64,000 nucleotides of DNA from Paraburkholderia humisilvae (GTDB lineage: Bacteria; Pseudomonadota; Gammaproteobacteria; Burkholderiales; Burkholderiaceae): NCBI RefSeq assembly GCF_902859855.1, contig NZ_CADIKH010000009.1:62001-126000 (forward strand), given 5' to 3'. Shown here piece after piece: positions 7,797 through 16,062 of this stretch (positions within the stretch are counted from its first letter, which is position 1; each line of letters starts with the position of its first letter). Below the pieces are notes generated by a model. The model ran no database searches and was not told where the DNA came from. It saw only the letters and a list, made by a program, of their open reading frames with translations. A program made the position numbers and the translations under genes.

Positions 7797-7825
7797 GTCT
7801 GTCGCTGCCTCAGTCAGCGACAGAC
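7797..7825 (+). other. Perfect 11-bp hairpin in a 5' untranslated region
   Basis: GTCTGTCGCTG and CAGCGACAGAC form an uninterrupted 11-bp stem with a 7-nt loop. The hairpin lies between the palindromic promoter and the AGGAG ribosome-binding site at 7843, so it would sit near the 5' end of the mRNA. No T-tract follows on either strand, so it is not a simple terminator. It may be an mRNA-stabilising or protein-binding structure. Confidence 0.5.
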
Positions 7826-7852
7826 CCATACGAAAAATTGACAGGAGCTCGA

Positions 7853-8245
7853 ATGCAACCGGATCACCTTTGGAATATCCTCGTAGGCACTACGATCATG
7901 GATTCCGCGACGTCGGGATACGCGACCAGGGTCGGCCGGCGCCCGATGACGGCAAGGCTTAAACAACTCCTGGACCTGCGCAATCTCCCACCGGACGCGG
8001 GGACTGAATACGACCGCGAACTTGTGAAAAGCGTGCGCGATCTGGCAAAGGTGCTGACGAAGGGGCCGCTCCTTCTGGAGGAGGCGGCCTCTATCGGTAT
8101 TGGCCTCGGCGTTTCGAAGGAATTGATGGTGTGTCTCGCCGCCTTTACCGAACCCGAGGCCGAGGCGGAAGGGGGCGGCGTCGCAACTGATCAATCCGCA
8201 CCGAATGCGCGCGACGTCATGCTCTCGAGTCTCCGGGTGCTCTGA
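7853..8245 (+). CDS. Hypothetical protein, 130 aa
   Basis: ATG at 7853 with AGGAG 5 nt upstream; the slightly longer TTG start at 7838 would overlap that site. The middle is helical (ARLKQLLDLRNLP, then LVKSVRDLAKVLTKGPLLLEEAASIGIGLG), and the C-terminal 30 residues are acidic and probably disordered. First gene after the CRISPR array and transcribed away from it, behind its own palindromic promoter; there is no sign it belongs to the CRISPR system. Unknown function. Confidence 0.65.
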   Translation: MQPDHLWNILVGTTIMDSATSGYATRVGRRPMTARLKQLLDLRNLPPDAGTEYDRELVKSVRDLAKVLTKGPLLLEEAASIGIGLGVSKELMVCLAAFTEPEAEAEGGGVATDQSAPNARDVMLSSLRVL

Positions 8246-8264
8246 AGCCGTCTTGTGGGTGGGG

Positions 8265-8292
8265 TTGCGATTTTGCCGACAAGTTCTATAAT
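8265..8292 (+). promoter_or_regulatory. Sigma-70-type promoter of the RES toxin operon
   Basis: TTGCGA (8265-8270), 16 nt, then a perfect TATAAT (8287-8292), 33 nt before the antitoxin ATG. The short untranslated region ends in the ribosome-binding site CCGGAGG. Confidence 0.7.
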
Positions 8293-8324
8293 GTTGGCAG
8301 ATTCGCAAATTCCCCGGAGGGCGC

Positions 8325-8957
8325 ATGATCCAGCTCCATGATGATTCAAACGATGTAGTGTTGAACCTGCCGCTGCCGCGCGGCACCGATCCTGCCGTCG
8401 CTTCCTCGTTGAAAAAGGGGTTCGAAGAGTTGCTGGTTGTCGTTTTGGCGACGCCTCAATGGGAGACCGGGCTTTTCCTGCACGCGGATGAACTCGCCCG
8501 GGCATTCTCGGGCCTGTCGGCGCCGGCGGCACCATTGATCGAGGAGCGTATCCGGCGCCAGCAGACCATGCGTGAGGTTTTCGCGCGGGGTGACTGGCTT
8601 GCCGCGGAACAGATCAATGCGCTTCAGGCAACGCCTCCCGCCAACAAGGCTCAACCAGCGAGCGACTGGAAACGTCGAGGGCGCGTCTTTAGCGTGACGT
8701 TCAATGGCAAGGAATACTTCGCAGGCTACCAGTTCGATGCGATGTGCCAGCCGCTACCGGTCATCAAGGACATCCTCGAGGCGCTAGGACCAGTGGAGGA
8801 TGCCTGGAAGATCGCGGCGTGGTTCCATTTCCCGAACGGATGGATCGCCGGGCGCGGCGCACATGAGGCCGAGCCGGTTGCCCCGCGGGATGCGCTCGAC
8901 CGTCGCGATGACGTCGTTGAAGCCGCTCATCATCTGAACGGGGAGTATGTCGCCTGA
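8325..8957 (+). CDS. Putative antitoxin of a RES toxin pair, 210 aa
   Basis: ATG with CGGAGG upstream. The C-terminal half (about 120-205: QPLPVIKDILEALGPVEDAWKIAAWFHFPNGWIAG, with a final DVVEAAHHL) has the pattern of the toxin-binding C-terminal domain of Xre/MbcA/ParS-type antitoxins (DUF2384-like). The N-terminal half is an unusual, longer region in which I see no clear helix-turn-helix. Its stop overlaps the next start by one base (TGATG), the usual antitoxin-toxin arrangement. It would neutralise the downstream RES protein and may repress the promoter at 8265-8292. Confidence 0.65.
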   Translation: MIQLHDDSNDVVLNLPLPRGTDPAVASSLKKGFEELLVVVLATPQWETGLFLHADELARAFSGLSAPAAPLIEERIRRQQTMREVFARGDWLAAEQINALQATPPANKAQPASDWKRRGRVFSVTFNGKEYFAGYQFDAMCQPLPVIKDILEALGPVEDAWKIAAWFHFPNGWIAGRGAHEAEPVAPRDALDRRDDVVEAAHHLNGEYVA

Positions 8958-9595
8958 TGACCGGTCTGCGCGTACCCGGTGCGGCGGAGCCGTTTACCGT
9001 CCTGCCCGTCAGCCGACAAGATGCCCCACACTGGTATCACGCGTATTGCACCCACCCTCACGGCACGGCGGCGACCACGTTCTCCGAAGGCTGGGGCAAT
9101 ACGCGATTTGCACCAATCAATCTTCCGGATGGCTCGCCAGTCCACACGTGGTACGGGGCGAGCTCCTTCGAGTGCGCCATCATGGAGTCGCTTTTCCACG
9201 ACGTGACGCTCAATCCGCCAGGGGTCTTCGACCTCGATCGCTTAAGCCATTTCCGGATCGCGAAGGTGCGCCTGCCAGACCCGGTCCACTGCGTCAGCTT
9301 CCACACACCGTATCTGCCAGCCCTGGAGCTGACGCGGGCCGATCTGATCGATAGCATCCCGGCGACGTATCCGCGCACCCGCCAGTGGTCGCAGGCCGCG
9401 CACGACCAGTGCCCGGCGGCGGAGGGGATCGCCTACGGCTCCCGCAGGAATGACGCCGGCCGGTGCGTCATGCTTTTCGGGCAGAGGCTGTCGTCGCCCG
9501 CTCTCCACGTTCTCGGTGATGACTCGCTGGCGGTTGATCCACTCCGGAGCAAGGTGTTGCAGCTGGCGGTCAGTCTGAAGATCGCCGTCATCTGA
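8957..9595 (+). CDS. RES-domain toxin (NAD+-degrading family), 212 aa
   Basis: RES toxins deplete NAD+. Seen: GWGNTRFAP with R50, YGASSFECAIMESLFHD with E72 and E77, and AEGIAYGSRR with S162; these fit the Arg, Glu and Ser that name and define the RES family. Length (212) is slightly above the 150-200 of the minimal domain. Start ATG overlaps the antitoxin stop. I infer a toxin-antitoxin pair from the gene order and overlap; loss-of-function changes are not apparent. Confidence 0.8.
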   Translation: MTGLRVPGAAEPFTVLPVSRQDAPHWYHAYCTHPHGTAATTFSEGWGNTRFAPINLPDGSPVHTWYGASSFECAIMESLFHDVTLNPPGVFDLDRLSHFRIAKVRLPDPVHCVSFHTPYLPALELTRADLIDSIPATYPRTRQWSQAAHDQCPAAEGIAYGSRRNDAGRCVMLFGQRLSSPALHVLGDDSLAVDPLRSKVLQLAVSLKIAVI

Positions 9596-9845
9596 GCGCG
9601 AAGGCCGTCGCATGGGATCTCTTTCGTACTCTGGCCAGAGCAAGGAAGTGTGCTCCGCGCGATTCGTTGTGCACGGCGCAAGAGCTTGATCCAGTCGTGC
9701 TGCCGCTGCACGTTCCGGCAGAGCGTGCGGGCGACATTCGCTCCACTGGTCGAATTCGTGAACTTGCCGCAGGATGTGCGGCGTGTCGAGTGTGAACGAA
9801 AGGCAAAATCCGCAGATGGCGCCGCCGCTGCATTGTGAGAAAAAC
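9596..9845 (+). other. 250-nt stretch, possible gene remnant
   Basis: Two overlapping plus-strand frames both look partly protein-like: one reading ELDPVVLPLHVPAERAG and ending AAGCAACRV, another reading PLVEFVNLPQDVRRVE. Neither has a convincing start site. It is probably a small gene whose correct frame I cannot settle, or a decayed one. Confidence 0.3.
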
Positions 9846-10112
9846 ATGGTGAGAAAAATTGGAAGCTGGCTGATCGGACTGCTCCTGCTGGTGTTCTCCG
9901 CCGGTATCTGGGCATGGATGCTGGGATGGCTCGCGAGACCGTTTCCGCCCGGTAGTCTCGATGGCGCACCGATGGTGAAAGCATGGATGGCACCGGGCGT
10001 GTTGGGTTTCCCGGCACTGGTGTCAATCGTCGCCGGCCTGATAGGCCTCCTTTACGTAACGAGCGTCCTCCCGTTTTCTGTGTCGCAGAACGATGATTCG
10101 TCCGAGCGTTGA
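9846..10112 (+). CDS. Small membrane protein, 88 aa, two transmembrane segments
   Basis: Two hydrophobic helices (about residues 7-28 and 48-73) with a short soluble tail ending NDDSSER. Start ATG at 9846 has only a weak purine stretch upstream; an in-frame ATG 30 nt earlier is possible but adds an implausible N-terminus. Unknown function. Confidence 0.5.
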   Translation: MVRKIGSWLIGLLLLVFSAGIWAWMLGWLARPFPPGSLDGAPMVKAWMAPGVLGFPALVSIVAGLIGLLYVTSVLPFSVSQNDDSSER

Positions 10113-10197
10113 ATCGGAAAAGTCCACTGCCCTCGCACAACGAGAATTCGAGAAGGAAAGGCGGCGGCTCCGGCCGCGTACAGAGGAAAACACAGCG

Positions 10198-10389
10198 ATG
10201 ACAAACGAAGAGCGTAGCGCCCTCGTGGCGGAAAAAGTCGGCAAGCTCCGAAAGGAACTCGAAGAGCTAGGCGTGGCGTCGTCGTTTTTCTATCGCACGC
10301 CCTGGGCCGCCAAGGCTCCCGTAGCCTACCTGCTAATAGGCGAGACAACCGGCGACATAGACGAAGCGCGTACCGATACACGCCTTTGA
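10198..10389 (+). CDS. Small hypothetical protein, 63 aa
   Basis: ATG at 10198 with AGAGGA upstream. The first 25 residues are a charged helix (TNEERSALVAEKVGKLRKELEEL), followed by a mixed region. I see no known motif. The upstream extension to 10093 overlaps the preceding gene and is basic and unstructured, so I exclude it. Confidence 0.5.
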   Translation: MTNEERSALVAEKVGKLRKELEELGVASSFFYRTPWAAKAPVAYLLIGETTGDIDEARTDTRL

Positions 10390-10581
10390 GATTGGATCAA
10401 TAAGGTGAGTGCCGCACTCAGTAGGGAAGCGCCGGCACTATACATCTTCGTTTTCGCCACTCGTTCCGGATCACGTTCTGCCGTTTCTATCTTGCTCGAG
10501 CCCTTTGGCTGAGTAGGCCGGACAACCGTGGAAACTCTCCCATCTGATCGGAAAGCTGCCCGTATGGGCGCTCTTTCGAGA

Positions 10582-10610
10582 TTCCGGATAAGAAGTGCCC
10601 TCCCTACAAT
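10582..10610 (+). promoter_or_regulatory. Palindromic promoter, copy 2
   Basis: TTCCGGATAAGAA (10582-10594), 10 nt, then TACAAT (10605-10610). Same layout as the copies at 7755 and 16929. It lies in the 316-nt gene-free stretch 10390-10705, in which I see nothing else, and faces the gene at 10706. Confidence 0.5.
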
Positions 10611-10705
10611 CACTTTTGCCTCGCCGCAAGCGATTGATTCAGACGTGCGGTTCGGTACAGTGTTCGAAAGGACGCCAAGCACATCTTGCTCGCGAGAAAC
10701 GCACC

Positions 10706-11812
10706 ATGTCGAACGATTCCCTGCGCAACACCGAGAAGCCTGAAGGCCACCACGACGCCGTGACAAGGCCGCGTGGTTGGCGCGAAACGATGGCCGAACT
10801 CCTGGAGGTGGCGGAGGCACGCAATTCGCAGGGCGGCGGGTTGAGGGCTAACCCCGAAGGGCAACGACGCATTGACGCTGCTCGATCGCTTCTCGCCAGC
10901 GCGCCGCAGTACGACGGATCTCAGCCGGTCAAGCGGCCTGTTTCGCTCGTAGGGATGCGGGAAGCCATCCTGACACCGCTGCGTGACGAGCGCGACGAGG
11001 ACGGCATGATGGGCCACCCCGCCTTGCCGGACCTGGACGAGGATGTCGGCATCGTCGAGTTCCTCATGGCATTCGGTATCCAGGCTGCGTTCGTCATGAT
11101 GGAGCGCGATGCGCCCGAAACATACCAGCGCTGGACCGCCTGCAATTCGGCTAACTGCAGCGACTGGGAGCCCGGCAGACCGGAAGGCGAGGACTGGCTG
11201 CTGATTGCCATCTACGATTCCAACGATGGCCCCTGTGCCCTCTACGTGCGCGATCTCAAACGCGAGCACTCGCCCCGCCGGCGGCGCGTACCGATGGTGC
11301 AGCCCGAAGGGGATGCCGTGCGTAAAGCCTGGGACGCTGTCAAAGTCCAGATCGGCACGGACGGCTGGACAACGGGAGACGAGATCAACTATCGCGGTTT
11401 CTTCAATTGGGGATGGCAGCTTTACGCGCAGTCTCTTCCCGCCGCGATGCGTGATGTGCTCGGCGGGGCAACAAAGCAGACCTACGAATTCGACGTAGGC
11501 GAGCTGGCGGCCGCTGGCGCCGCCTACGCCCTTCATGCATCGGACAAACTGCGCCCGTTCTCGCAAGGCGATGGCGGATACGACAAGGAAGCGCCACCCA
11601 TGTGGCCGTGGGCCGAGCACGACTGGCAACCCGGCAAGGTCCGGGACGATCTGGTGAAGTCCGCCCGGATGATTGTCGCCGAAATCGTGAGGCACGATAT
11701 CGCATCTGGCTCTACCCCGCACACGCAGCCGCATCCGTTGAAGCAGCACGCGGAAGATCGAGGCGGCCGACCGATATGCGTGGCGACTCGCGGCGGCGAA
11801 GCGCCTGACTGA
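10706..11812 (+). CDS. Phage-type hypothetical protein, 368 aa
   Basis: Start ATG at 10706, downstream of palindromic promoter copy 2. The N-terminal 100 residues are charged and probably disordered; the middle (about 105-235) is a globular domain with an NSANCSDWEPGRPEGEDWLL segment; the C-terminal part (about 255-335: AAGAAYALHASDK, PPMWPWAEHDWQPG, VRDDLVKSARMIVAEIVR) matches a domain I know from many phage and plasmid proteins (pattern WPW..WW.P..RRDLVKA.ALI.AEI). Its molecular role is unknown. The domain hints at phage-related ancestry for this region. Confidence 0.65.
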   Translation: MSNDSLRNTEKPEGHHDAVTRPRGWRETMAELLEVAEARNSQGGGLRANPEGQRRIDAARSLLASAPQYDGSQPVKRPVSLVGMREAILTPLRDERDEDGMMGHPALPDLDEDVGIVEFLMAFGIQAAFVMMERDAPETYQRWTACNSANCSDWEPGRPEGEDWLLIAIYDSNDGPCALYVRDLKREHSPRRRRVPMVQPEGDAVRKAWDAVKVQIGTDGWTTGDEINYRGFFNWGWQLYAQSLPAAMRDVLGGATKQTYEFDVGELAAAGAAYALHASDKLRPFSQGDGGYDKEAPPMWPWAEHDWQPGKVRDDLVKSARMIVAEIVRHDIASGSTPHTQPHPLKQHAEDRGGRPICVATRGGEAPD

Positions 11813-11848
11813 AGTATCAATCGACCACTCAGCAACCAAGGAACCCTC

Positions 11849-12130
11849 ATGCTACCCATCCAGCACACACCTTTTGCGCAGGCCGCACGCAAGGCGGCGA
11901 ACACGTCAGAGGTCACGGAAACGCGTCCGCGCGGGATGGTTCCAACCTATTGGGATGAAAGCGATGTGGCGATTGCGCGATCGTTCATGGACATCATCGC
12001 AACGGGGCATCCGATCCACATTTCCGTCCCTGGCGGCGGGCTGTGGTTCGAAGCGAGACACAAGTGCGTCATTGGGAAAACGGCCGATGCCGGCAGGTTG
12101 CCGTGGCCGAGCGGACTCACCGCGTCTTGA
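11849..12130 (+). CDS. Hypothetical protein, 93 aa
   Basis: ATG with AAGGAA 5 nt upstream. The middle (residues 30-75) is a compact alpha/beta segment (WDESDVAIARSFMDIIATGHPIHI, then GGGLWFEARHK). Unknown function. The gene follows the phage-type protein by 36 nt and is probably cotranscribed. Confidence 0.5.
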   Translation: MLPIQHTPFAQAARKAANTSEVTETRPRGMVPTYWDESDVAIARSFMDIIATGHPIHISVPGGGLWFEARHKCVIGKTADAGRLPWPSGLTAS

Positions 12131-12180
12131 CACGAAAGACCGGACACCTGTTACGGTCGAAACGCCAAGGAACACGCACG

Positions 12181-12690
12181 ATGGTAATAAGCGGAATGAA
12201 CGTTCAAAGCTTCATATCTGGTGACCGGGTTTTTCTGGTGATTGCCGGGTCAGCGACAGGCAGCGCAGCTGTCTGGACCGGCGCGTCGCACGAAGATGTG
12301 ACGAGCGCAATGGAAGCGGTCGGCAAAACGGCGTTGCGCATCATCAGCCTGACTGAACTCGAGAGCTGGATGGAGAAGGCAGTCGCGAGCATTCTCAATC
12401 ACAAGGCTCAAGCATTGCCGGCAGGCACAGCGAGCAGCATGCATGATCTTATCCGTGACGGCATGGATGGCTACTTCGTTGCGTTCGGTGAGCACGTCAA
12501 GGGTGTTGCTGATGCCGCACTAGGCAAGGCCGCGAGTGAAGCGGACCGTGGCCGGGTAGTCGGGAAGATGTTGGCCGCAGGCCGTACGGTGACGCTGGCT
12601 GTGCCGTTCGATCTATTGAACGTCACGATGCAAAGAATGCTGGCGGTACGATCGGCTCAGGCAGACCCGGATCATGTCGTTTCCCACTAG
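12181..12690 (+). CDS. Hypothetical protein, 169 aa
   Basis: ATG at 12181 with AAGGAAC upstream; a second in-frame ATG at 12196 is equally possible. Short beta-rich N-terminus (FISGDRVFLVIAGSATGSAAVW) followed by long helices. No signal peptide or known motif. Separated from the previous gene by 50 nt. Confidence 0.55.
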   Translation: MVISGMNVQSFISGDRVFLVIAGSATGSAAVWTGASHEDVTSAMEAVGKTALRIISLTELESWMEKAVASILNHKAQALPAGTASSMHDLIRDGMDGYFVAFGEHVKGVADAALGKAASEADRGRVVGKMLAAGRTVTLAVPFDLLNVTMQRMLAVRSAQADPDHVVSH

Positions 12691-12744
12691 AAGTGACGCT
12701 CCGACTCAATAAAATGAAGGCATCGAAATAAAGGGAGAGTTTTG

Positions 12745-13251
12745 ATGCGAAACGCCACGGTACTGGCCACGAGGAAGGACTTCAATCCGTTCACGCTCGC
12801 GCTTAAGGCACGTTGCGAGGCTGAAGGTGAAGTGCTCGTGCGCATGCGCAATGGCGATTACTGCAAGGTCGCCTATCGGCCAGCCAACCCGGAGGACTAC
12901 ACGGACAATGCCTTCCATAAGGAAGATCACTCCGCCTGCTGGAGTCCCAACGGCGAATCCTTCACGAGTTCCGATTTCGATATCGTGGAGCTCGACGCCG
13001 GACCCGCGACGGCGCAGACGAAGACGGTTACAGCCGACGAATTTCGCGATGGCGCCCGAGATGCGGTTCTTAAGGCCCTCGACAAGTACATGCGCGAGCT
13101 GACCGGCTGCGATAATGCCCGTGGCGCCCGCGATGCCGATCTCCCGCAGTTGTTCGCGGGCATCGACGGCCATATGGCCCGTGTGGCAGAGCGCCTCAAC
13201 CGGCCCGATAGCGACGAGGTCGGCTCCGCTTACCTTTCCATCTCTGCCTGA
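12745..13251 (+). CDS. Hypothetical protein, 168 aa
   Basis: ATG at 12745 after AGGGAGAG. The first 90 residues form a beta-rich domain (EVLVRMRNGDYCKVAYRPANPEDYT, then WSPNGESFTSSDFDIVELD) reminiscent of small plasmid proteins that start with a signal-free SH3-like fold. The rest is helical and contains an Arg/Asp-rich DNARGARDAD segment. Unknown function. Confidence 0.55.
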   Translation: MRNATVLATRKDFNPFTLALKARCEAEGEVLVRMRNGDYCKVAYRPANPEDYTDNAFHKEDHSACWSPNGESFTSSDFDIVELDAGPATAQTKTVTADEFRDGARDAVLKALDKYMRELTGCDNARGARDADLPQLFAGIDGHMARVAERLNRPDSDEVGSAYLSISA

Positions 13252-13305
13252 ACAAGCATCCGCCGGGGCCATCCTGGTCGATAGCGGGAGCATCACGGAC
13301 GAACG

Positions 13306-13905
13306 ATGTTGAACACCTATTCCATGACCAGTGCCGTTCGTTCTACCGCCGAGCAGATCAGGGCGCGAATGGTTCTACTCGCCGTGTTCGTCGGCTCGAT
13401 GTGGCTGACATTCTTCCTGTCCGTGGCCATACCGGGGTTGCATCTCAACCGGCATGGTGTGGTGCCGCGCACGCTGGGGGGGCTGCAGGGCATTCTGTTC
13501 GCTCCGTGGCTGCATGCCAATCTCGGACACATCATGGCGAACACGGGCGGGCTGCTGATCCTCGGCTGGCTGGCCACGTGGCCACGCATGTCGAACTTCT
13601 ACGAAGCGCTGATCGGGTCGATGCTGGGCGCCGGACTTTGCGCCTGGCTTTTCGGCTCGGCATGGTCTGACCATATTGGCGCGAGTGGCGTCGTGTTTGG
13701 ATTCGCAGGGTACCTCGTCGGCCGCGGGATCTATATGCGCAACTTCCTTGCGATCGTGGTGGCGCTGTTCGTCGCCGGCACGTATGGCTTGAGCATGCTG
13801 CTCGGGGTGCTTCCGATCTATCCCGGAATCTCGTGGGAGAGCCATCTGGGTGGCGCGATCGGCGGGTTCCTGGCCGCGCGTAGCGCCCGTCGCGAAGGCA
13901 AGTAG
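13306..13905 (+). CDS. Rhomboid-family intramembrane serine protease, 199 aa
   Basis: Cleaves transmembrane proteins within the inner membrane. Seen: HANLGHIMANT with H70, H75 and N79 (the HxxxxHxxxN signature); GASGVVFG with the catalytic serine S127; and ESHLGGAIGG with the catalytic histidine H180. Six hydrophobic segments. Length is normal for a minimal bacterial rhomboid. The ATG at 13306 lacks a strong ribosome-binding site; the ATG at 13324 is an alternative. Substrate unknown. Residues are intact, so it should be active. Confidence 0.88.
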   Translation: MLNTYSMTSAVRSTAEQIRARMVLLAVFVGSMWLTFFLSVAIPGLHLNRHGVVPRTLGGLQGILFAPWLHANLGHIMANTGGLLILGWLATWPRMSNFYEALIGSMLGAGLCAWLFGSAWSDHIGASGVVFGFAGYLVGRGIYMRNFLAIVVALFVAGTYGLSMLLGVLPIYPGISWESHLGGAIGGFLAARSARREGK

Positions 13906-13945
13906 ACGGAGCTGATCAGGAAGTTAAACGGAACCAGGGAGTGCC

Positions 13946-14236
13946 ATGAATTTCGCTGCATTGCTGGACACGACCGATTCACTGTGCAGGCACGGCCTGA
14001 TCGTCGAGCGGGTTACGAACGATTCGATCCGCGCGAATGTCCCGCACGTCCGGCTCCATTCGCCGACAGGGTACGAGTGCGGCTATCCAGGATCAGGGCC
14101 GGCAGACCTCGCGCTGTCCGTCCTGCATGCCTTATTGCCACCGCCGTCGCCCGAGGAGGAAGAAAAGCAGTACGAACTCGCCGGCACGGCGTTCGACGAG
14201 CCATCGACGATCCGGCGCGGTGGGCCGAGCGCGTAG
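13946..14236 (+). CDS. Small DUF6166-like protein, 96 aa
   Basis: ATG with AGGGAG upstream. Contains TGYECGYPGSGPADLALSVLHALLPP (positions about 48-73), which follows the pattern WGYGGSGPA.LALAIL of the small DUF6166 family found on plasmids and phages; the family has no known function. The C-terminal 25 residues are acidic and disordered. Family assignment rests on my memory of the motif. Confidence 0.5.
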   Translation: MNFAALLDTTDSLCRHGLIVERVTNDSIRANVPHVRLHSPTGYECGYPGSGPADLALSVLHALLPPPSPEEEEKQYELAGTAFDEPSTIRRGGPSA

Positions 14237-14299
14237 GGCAGGACCGCGTGCGCGCTCGAATGGATTGAAAAAGCACCGGCAACAGCAGAACCAGATGAA

Positions 14300-14746
14300 T
14301 CACCCGTAAAAGGCGCTTTCCTGCTCATTTCTACGGGTGCTTATTGCAGGTGCGTTGGCGGGCTGTATCAGCGCATAGTCCTTGTAGTCGCATGGGCCGA
14401 GAGAGGATCGGAAAACAGTCCTCTTGCCGTCCTGGACTGATGAGGCCAATTCCTTCTCAGCCGAGTAGGCGTCGACCCAGTCCACGTAGATGCTCCCGTT
14501 GTTGCCCACGGTGCGGATGACGCCACGGACCTTCGGATCGTGGACGTAGAAGATCTCGCGGCCCCGCATCGTTTCGACATACCAGGGGATCTGATCGAGA
14601 TGGATGTTCCCGGCCTCCCGGGATGTCTCAATGCTCTCGGCCCGGGCAGCGTCGAACGCGGCGATGCTTGAGGGAGCGTTGGGAGCGGCCAGTCGCGTGC
14701 TCGCGCTCGAATCGGGAGGGACAGGTTCATGTGCGACGTCGGTCAT
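14300..14746 (-). CDS. Hypothetical protein, 148 aa
   Basis: Minus-strand gene between two plus-strand runs. The first 55 residues are Ala/Ser/Pro-rich; the rest (DQIPWYVETMRGREIFYVHD, then RGVIRTVGNNGSIYVDWVDAYS) is a beta-rich domain. The ribosome-binding site is weak. An inverted repeat CACCCGTA...TACGGGTG overlaps the 3' end and may terminate transcription. Unknown function. The 225-nt stretch 14747-14971 upstream holds no confident gene. Confidence 0.55.
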   Translation of the reverse strand: MTDVAHEPVPPDSSASTRLAAPNAPSSIAAFDAARAESIETSREAGNIHLDQIPWYVETMRGREIFYVHDPKVRGVIRTVGNNGSIYVDWVDAYSAEKELASSVQDGKRTVFRSSLGPCDYKDYALIQPANAPAISTRRNEQESAFYG

Positions 14747-14971
14747 GGGCTGGCGCTCTGTTGAGGAAAGGCCAGAGTGCCATGCCAGCGCGCCATTTCA
14801 AGGAGGCGTGATCAGGTTTCTGGAACTGATTTCCAGCGCTTGTGGCCGCGATATCGCGGCGCGAGACGCCGCGTTCGTTAATCTCGGGACGGTGATCGAG
14901 CATCCGCAAGGGCTAGAACGGCGGGGGCAGCATCGCTAGAATCGGGGTTAGATAGAGAGGGGCAGGTAACC

Positions 14972-15265
14972 ATGACTACAAGATTGACGAAGATTGCCGG
15001 TAGCAAGAAGTCAGCGCATCAACAGGTTCACTTGGGCGAGCAAGTCATCGGTGAGATCTGGCGCGAGAAGGTCAATGTCGTCGTAAGCAAGGTCACGGCG
15101 CCGCGGGTGATGGCAGAGCGCTGGCGCTGGTTCGGAAAGCAAGCCGGTGTCGCGACCGTGTTGGGCCGTGGCACTCGCGCAGCGATGCTGGTGGGACCGG
15201 GCTTCAAAACGAGGGACGCGGTGATCACCGTTCTGACCGACGAAGCGTCGCGCGGCACCGCGTGA
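14972..15265 (+). CDS. Hypothetical protein, 97 aa
   Basis: ATG with GAGGGG upstream. Basic, with SKKSAHQQVHLGEQVIGEIWREKVNVVVSKV at the start and WRWFGKQAGVA in the middle. First of six tightly packed small genes (14972-16500) that are probably one operon. Unknown function. Confidence 0.5.
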   Translation: MTTRLTKIAGSKKSAHQQVHLGEQVIGEIWREKVNVVVSKVTAPRVMAERWRWFGKQAGVATVLGRGTRAAMLVGPGFKTRDAVITVLTDEASRGTA

Positions 15266-15272
15266 GGATTAG

Positions 15273-15563
15273 ATGAGCAAATACGAAACGCTGGATCAAC
15301 TCATTCTGGACCGGATTGGGGAAACGCCGGCGCCAGGGCTGCTGACGCCGGCCACGCCTGTGCCGTTCCTCCTGCTCAGCGCGAATTCCGCGATCAGCGC
15401 CGAAAGCGAACGCCTTGCGCAGATCGAAAAGACCGAAGCCAGACATGGTAAAAGCACAGCACCGGGCTGGCGCATCATCAATCGCCGTCTGCAGGCGCTT
15501 CGCAAGACCGAGAGGATCCGTTCGACGTCGAGAGGCTGGGTGCTCGTCGACGAGGCTGCCTGA
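15273..15563 (+). CDS. Hypothetical protein, 96 aa, possible winged helix
   Basis: ATG 7 nt after the previous stop. The C-terminal part (APGWRIINRRLQALRKTERIRSTSRGWVLVDEA) has the helix-strand-wing look of a winged-helix domain and could bind DNA, but I cannot assign it to a family. Second gene of the 14972-16500 run. Confidence 0.5.
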   Translation: MSKYETLDQLILDRIGETPAPGLLTPATPVPFLLLSANSAISAESERLAQIEKTEARHGKSTAPGWRIINRRLQALRKTERIRSTSRGWVLVDEAA

Positions 15564-15565
15564 CC

Positions 15566-15757
15566 ATGACCCAGAAGCTCTATCGGGTCGTCGAAACCGT
15601 CTGGAAGAAGGAGGGGCGGGTGGCGATCGATATTGGCAGCACCTGGAAGCCAGAAAAGGCGGCGCGGGAAGAGATGCAACGCTTGACCGCAAAAGCAGCA
15701 ACGAAGCTGTATTCGCTCGAGCGTCAAGGAATAGCGTCCAGGAAAGAACGATCATGA
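15566..15757 (+). CDS. Small hypothetical protein, 63 aa
   Basis: ATG 2 nt after the preceding stop, so translation is probably coupled. Short strand-rich start (QKLYRVVETVWKKEGRVAIDIGSTW) followed by a basic helix. Its stop overlaps the next start (ATGA). Unknown function. Confidence 0.5.
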   Translation: MTQKLYRVVETVWKKEGRVAIDIGSTWKPEKAAREEMQRLTAKAATKLYSLERQGIASRKERS

Positions 15758-16062
15758 ACATCCACGTACTCACGGCATCCGGGTTTGCGCCCGTGGAATA
15801 CCACGGTCAGCAGGGCACCTTCTACACGAAGAAGCTCTGCGTAGCCGCTATGCCATATATGCGCACGCACGCGATCGATCAGGATACGATTTTCGAAACG
15901 ACCGAAATGGTCGTCGAGGTCACGCCGGATGGTCGTGTGCAGATGACTGCGATCGACACTGACTACGTCGAGGAACCGGTCGGCATAGACACCGAAGATG
16001 GCGCCGGCCTGCTGCGCGATGCTGGCGTCGACGTCGAACTCTTTCTTGGCAAGGGAACATGA
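15754..16062 (+). CDS. Hypothetical protein, 102 aa
   Basis: ATG overlaps the previous stop by 4 nt; AGGAAAG lies upstream. Strand-rich N-terminus (NIHVLTASGFAPVEYHGQQG) and an acidic C-terminal half. I do not recognise the family. Confidence 0.55.
   Translation: MNIHVLTASGFAPVEYHGQQGTFYTKKLCVAAMPYMRTHAIDQDTIFETTEMVVEVTPDGRVQMTAIDTDYVEEPVGIDTEDGAGLLRDAGVDVELFLGKGT

Noticed and set aside
9242-9847. Minus-strand open frame of 201 aa
   Set aside because: It is the shadow of the RES toxin gene, which has clear motifs; no ribosome-binding site.
10610-11839. Minus-strand open frame of 409 aa
   Set aside because: It mirrors the phage-type protein at 10706-11812; its composition is that of an antisense frame in GC-rich DNA.
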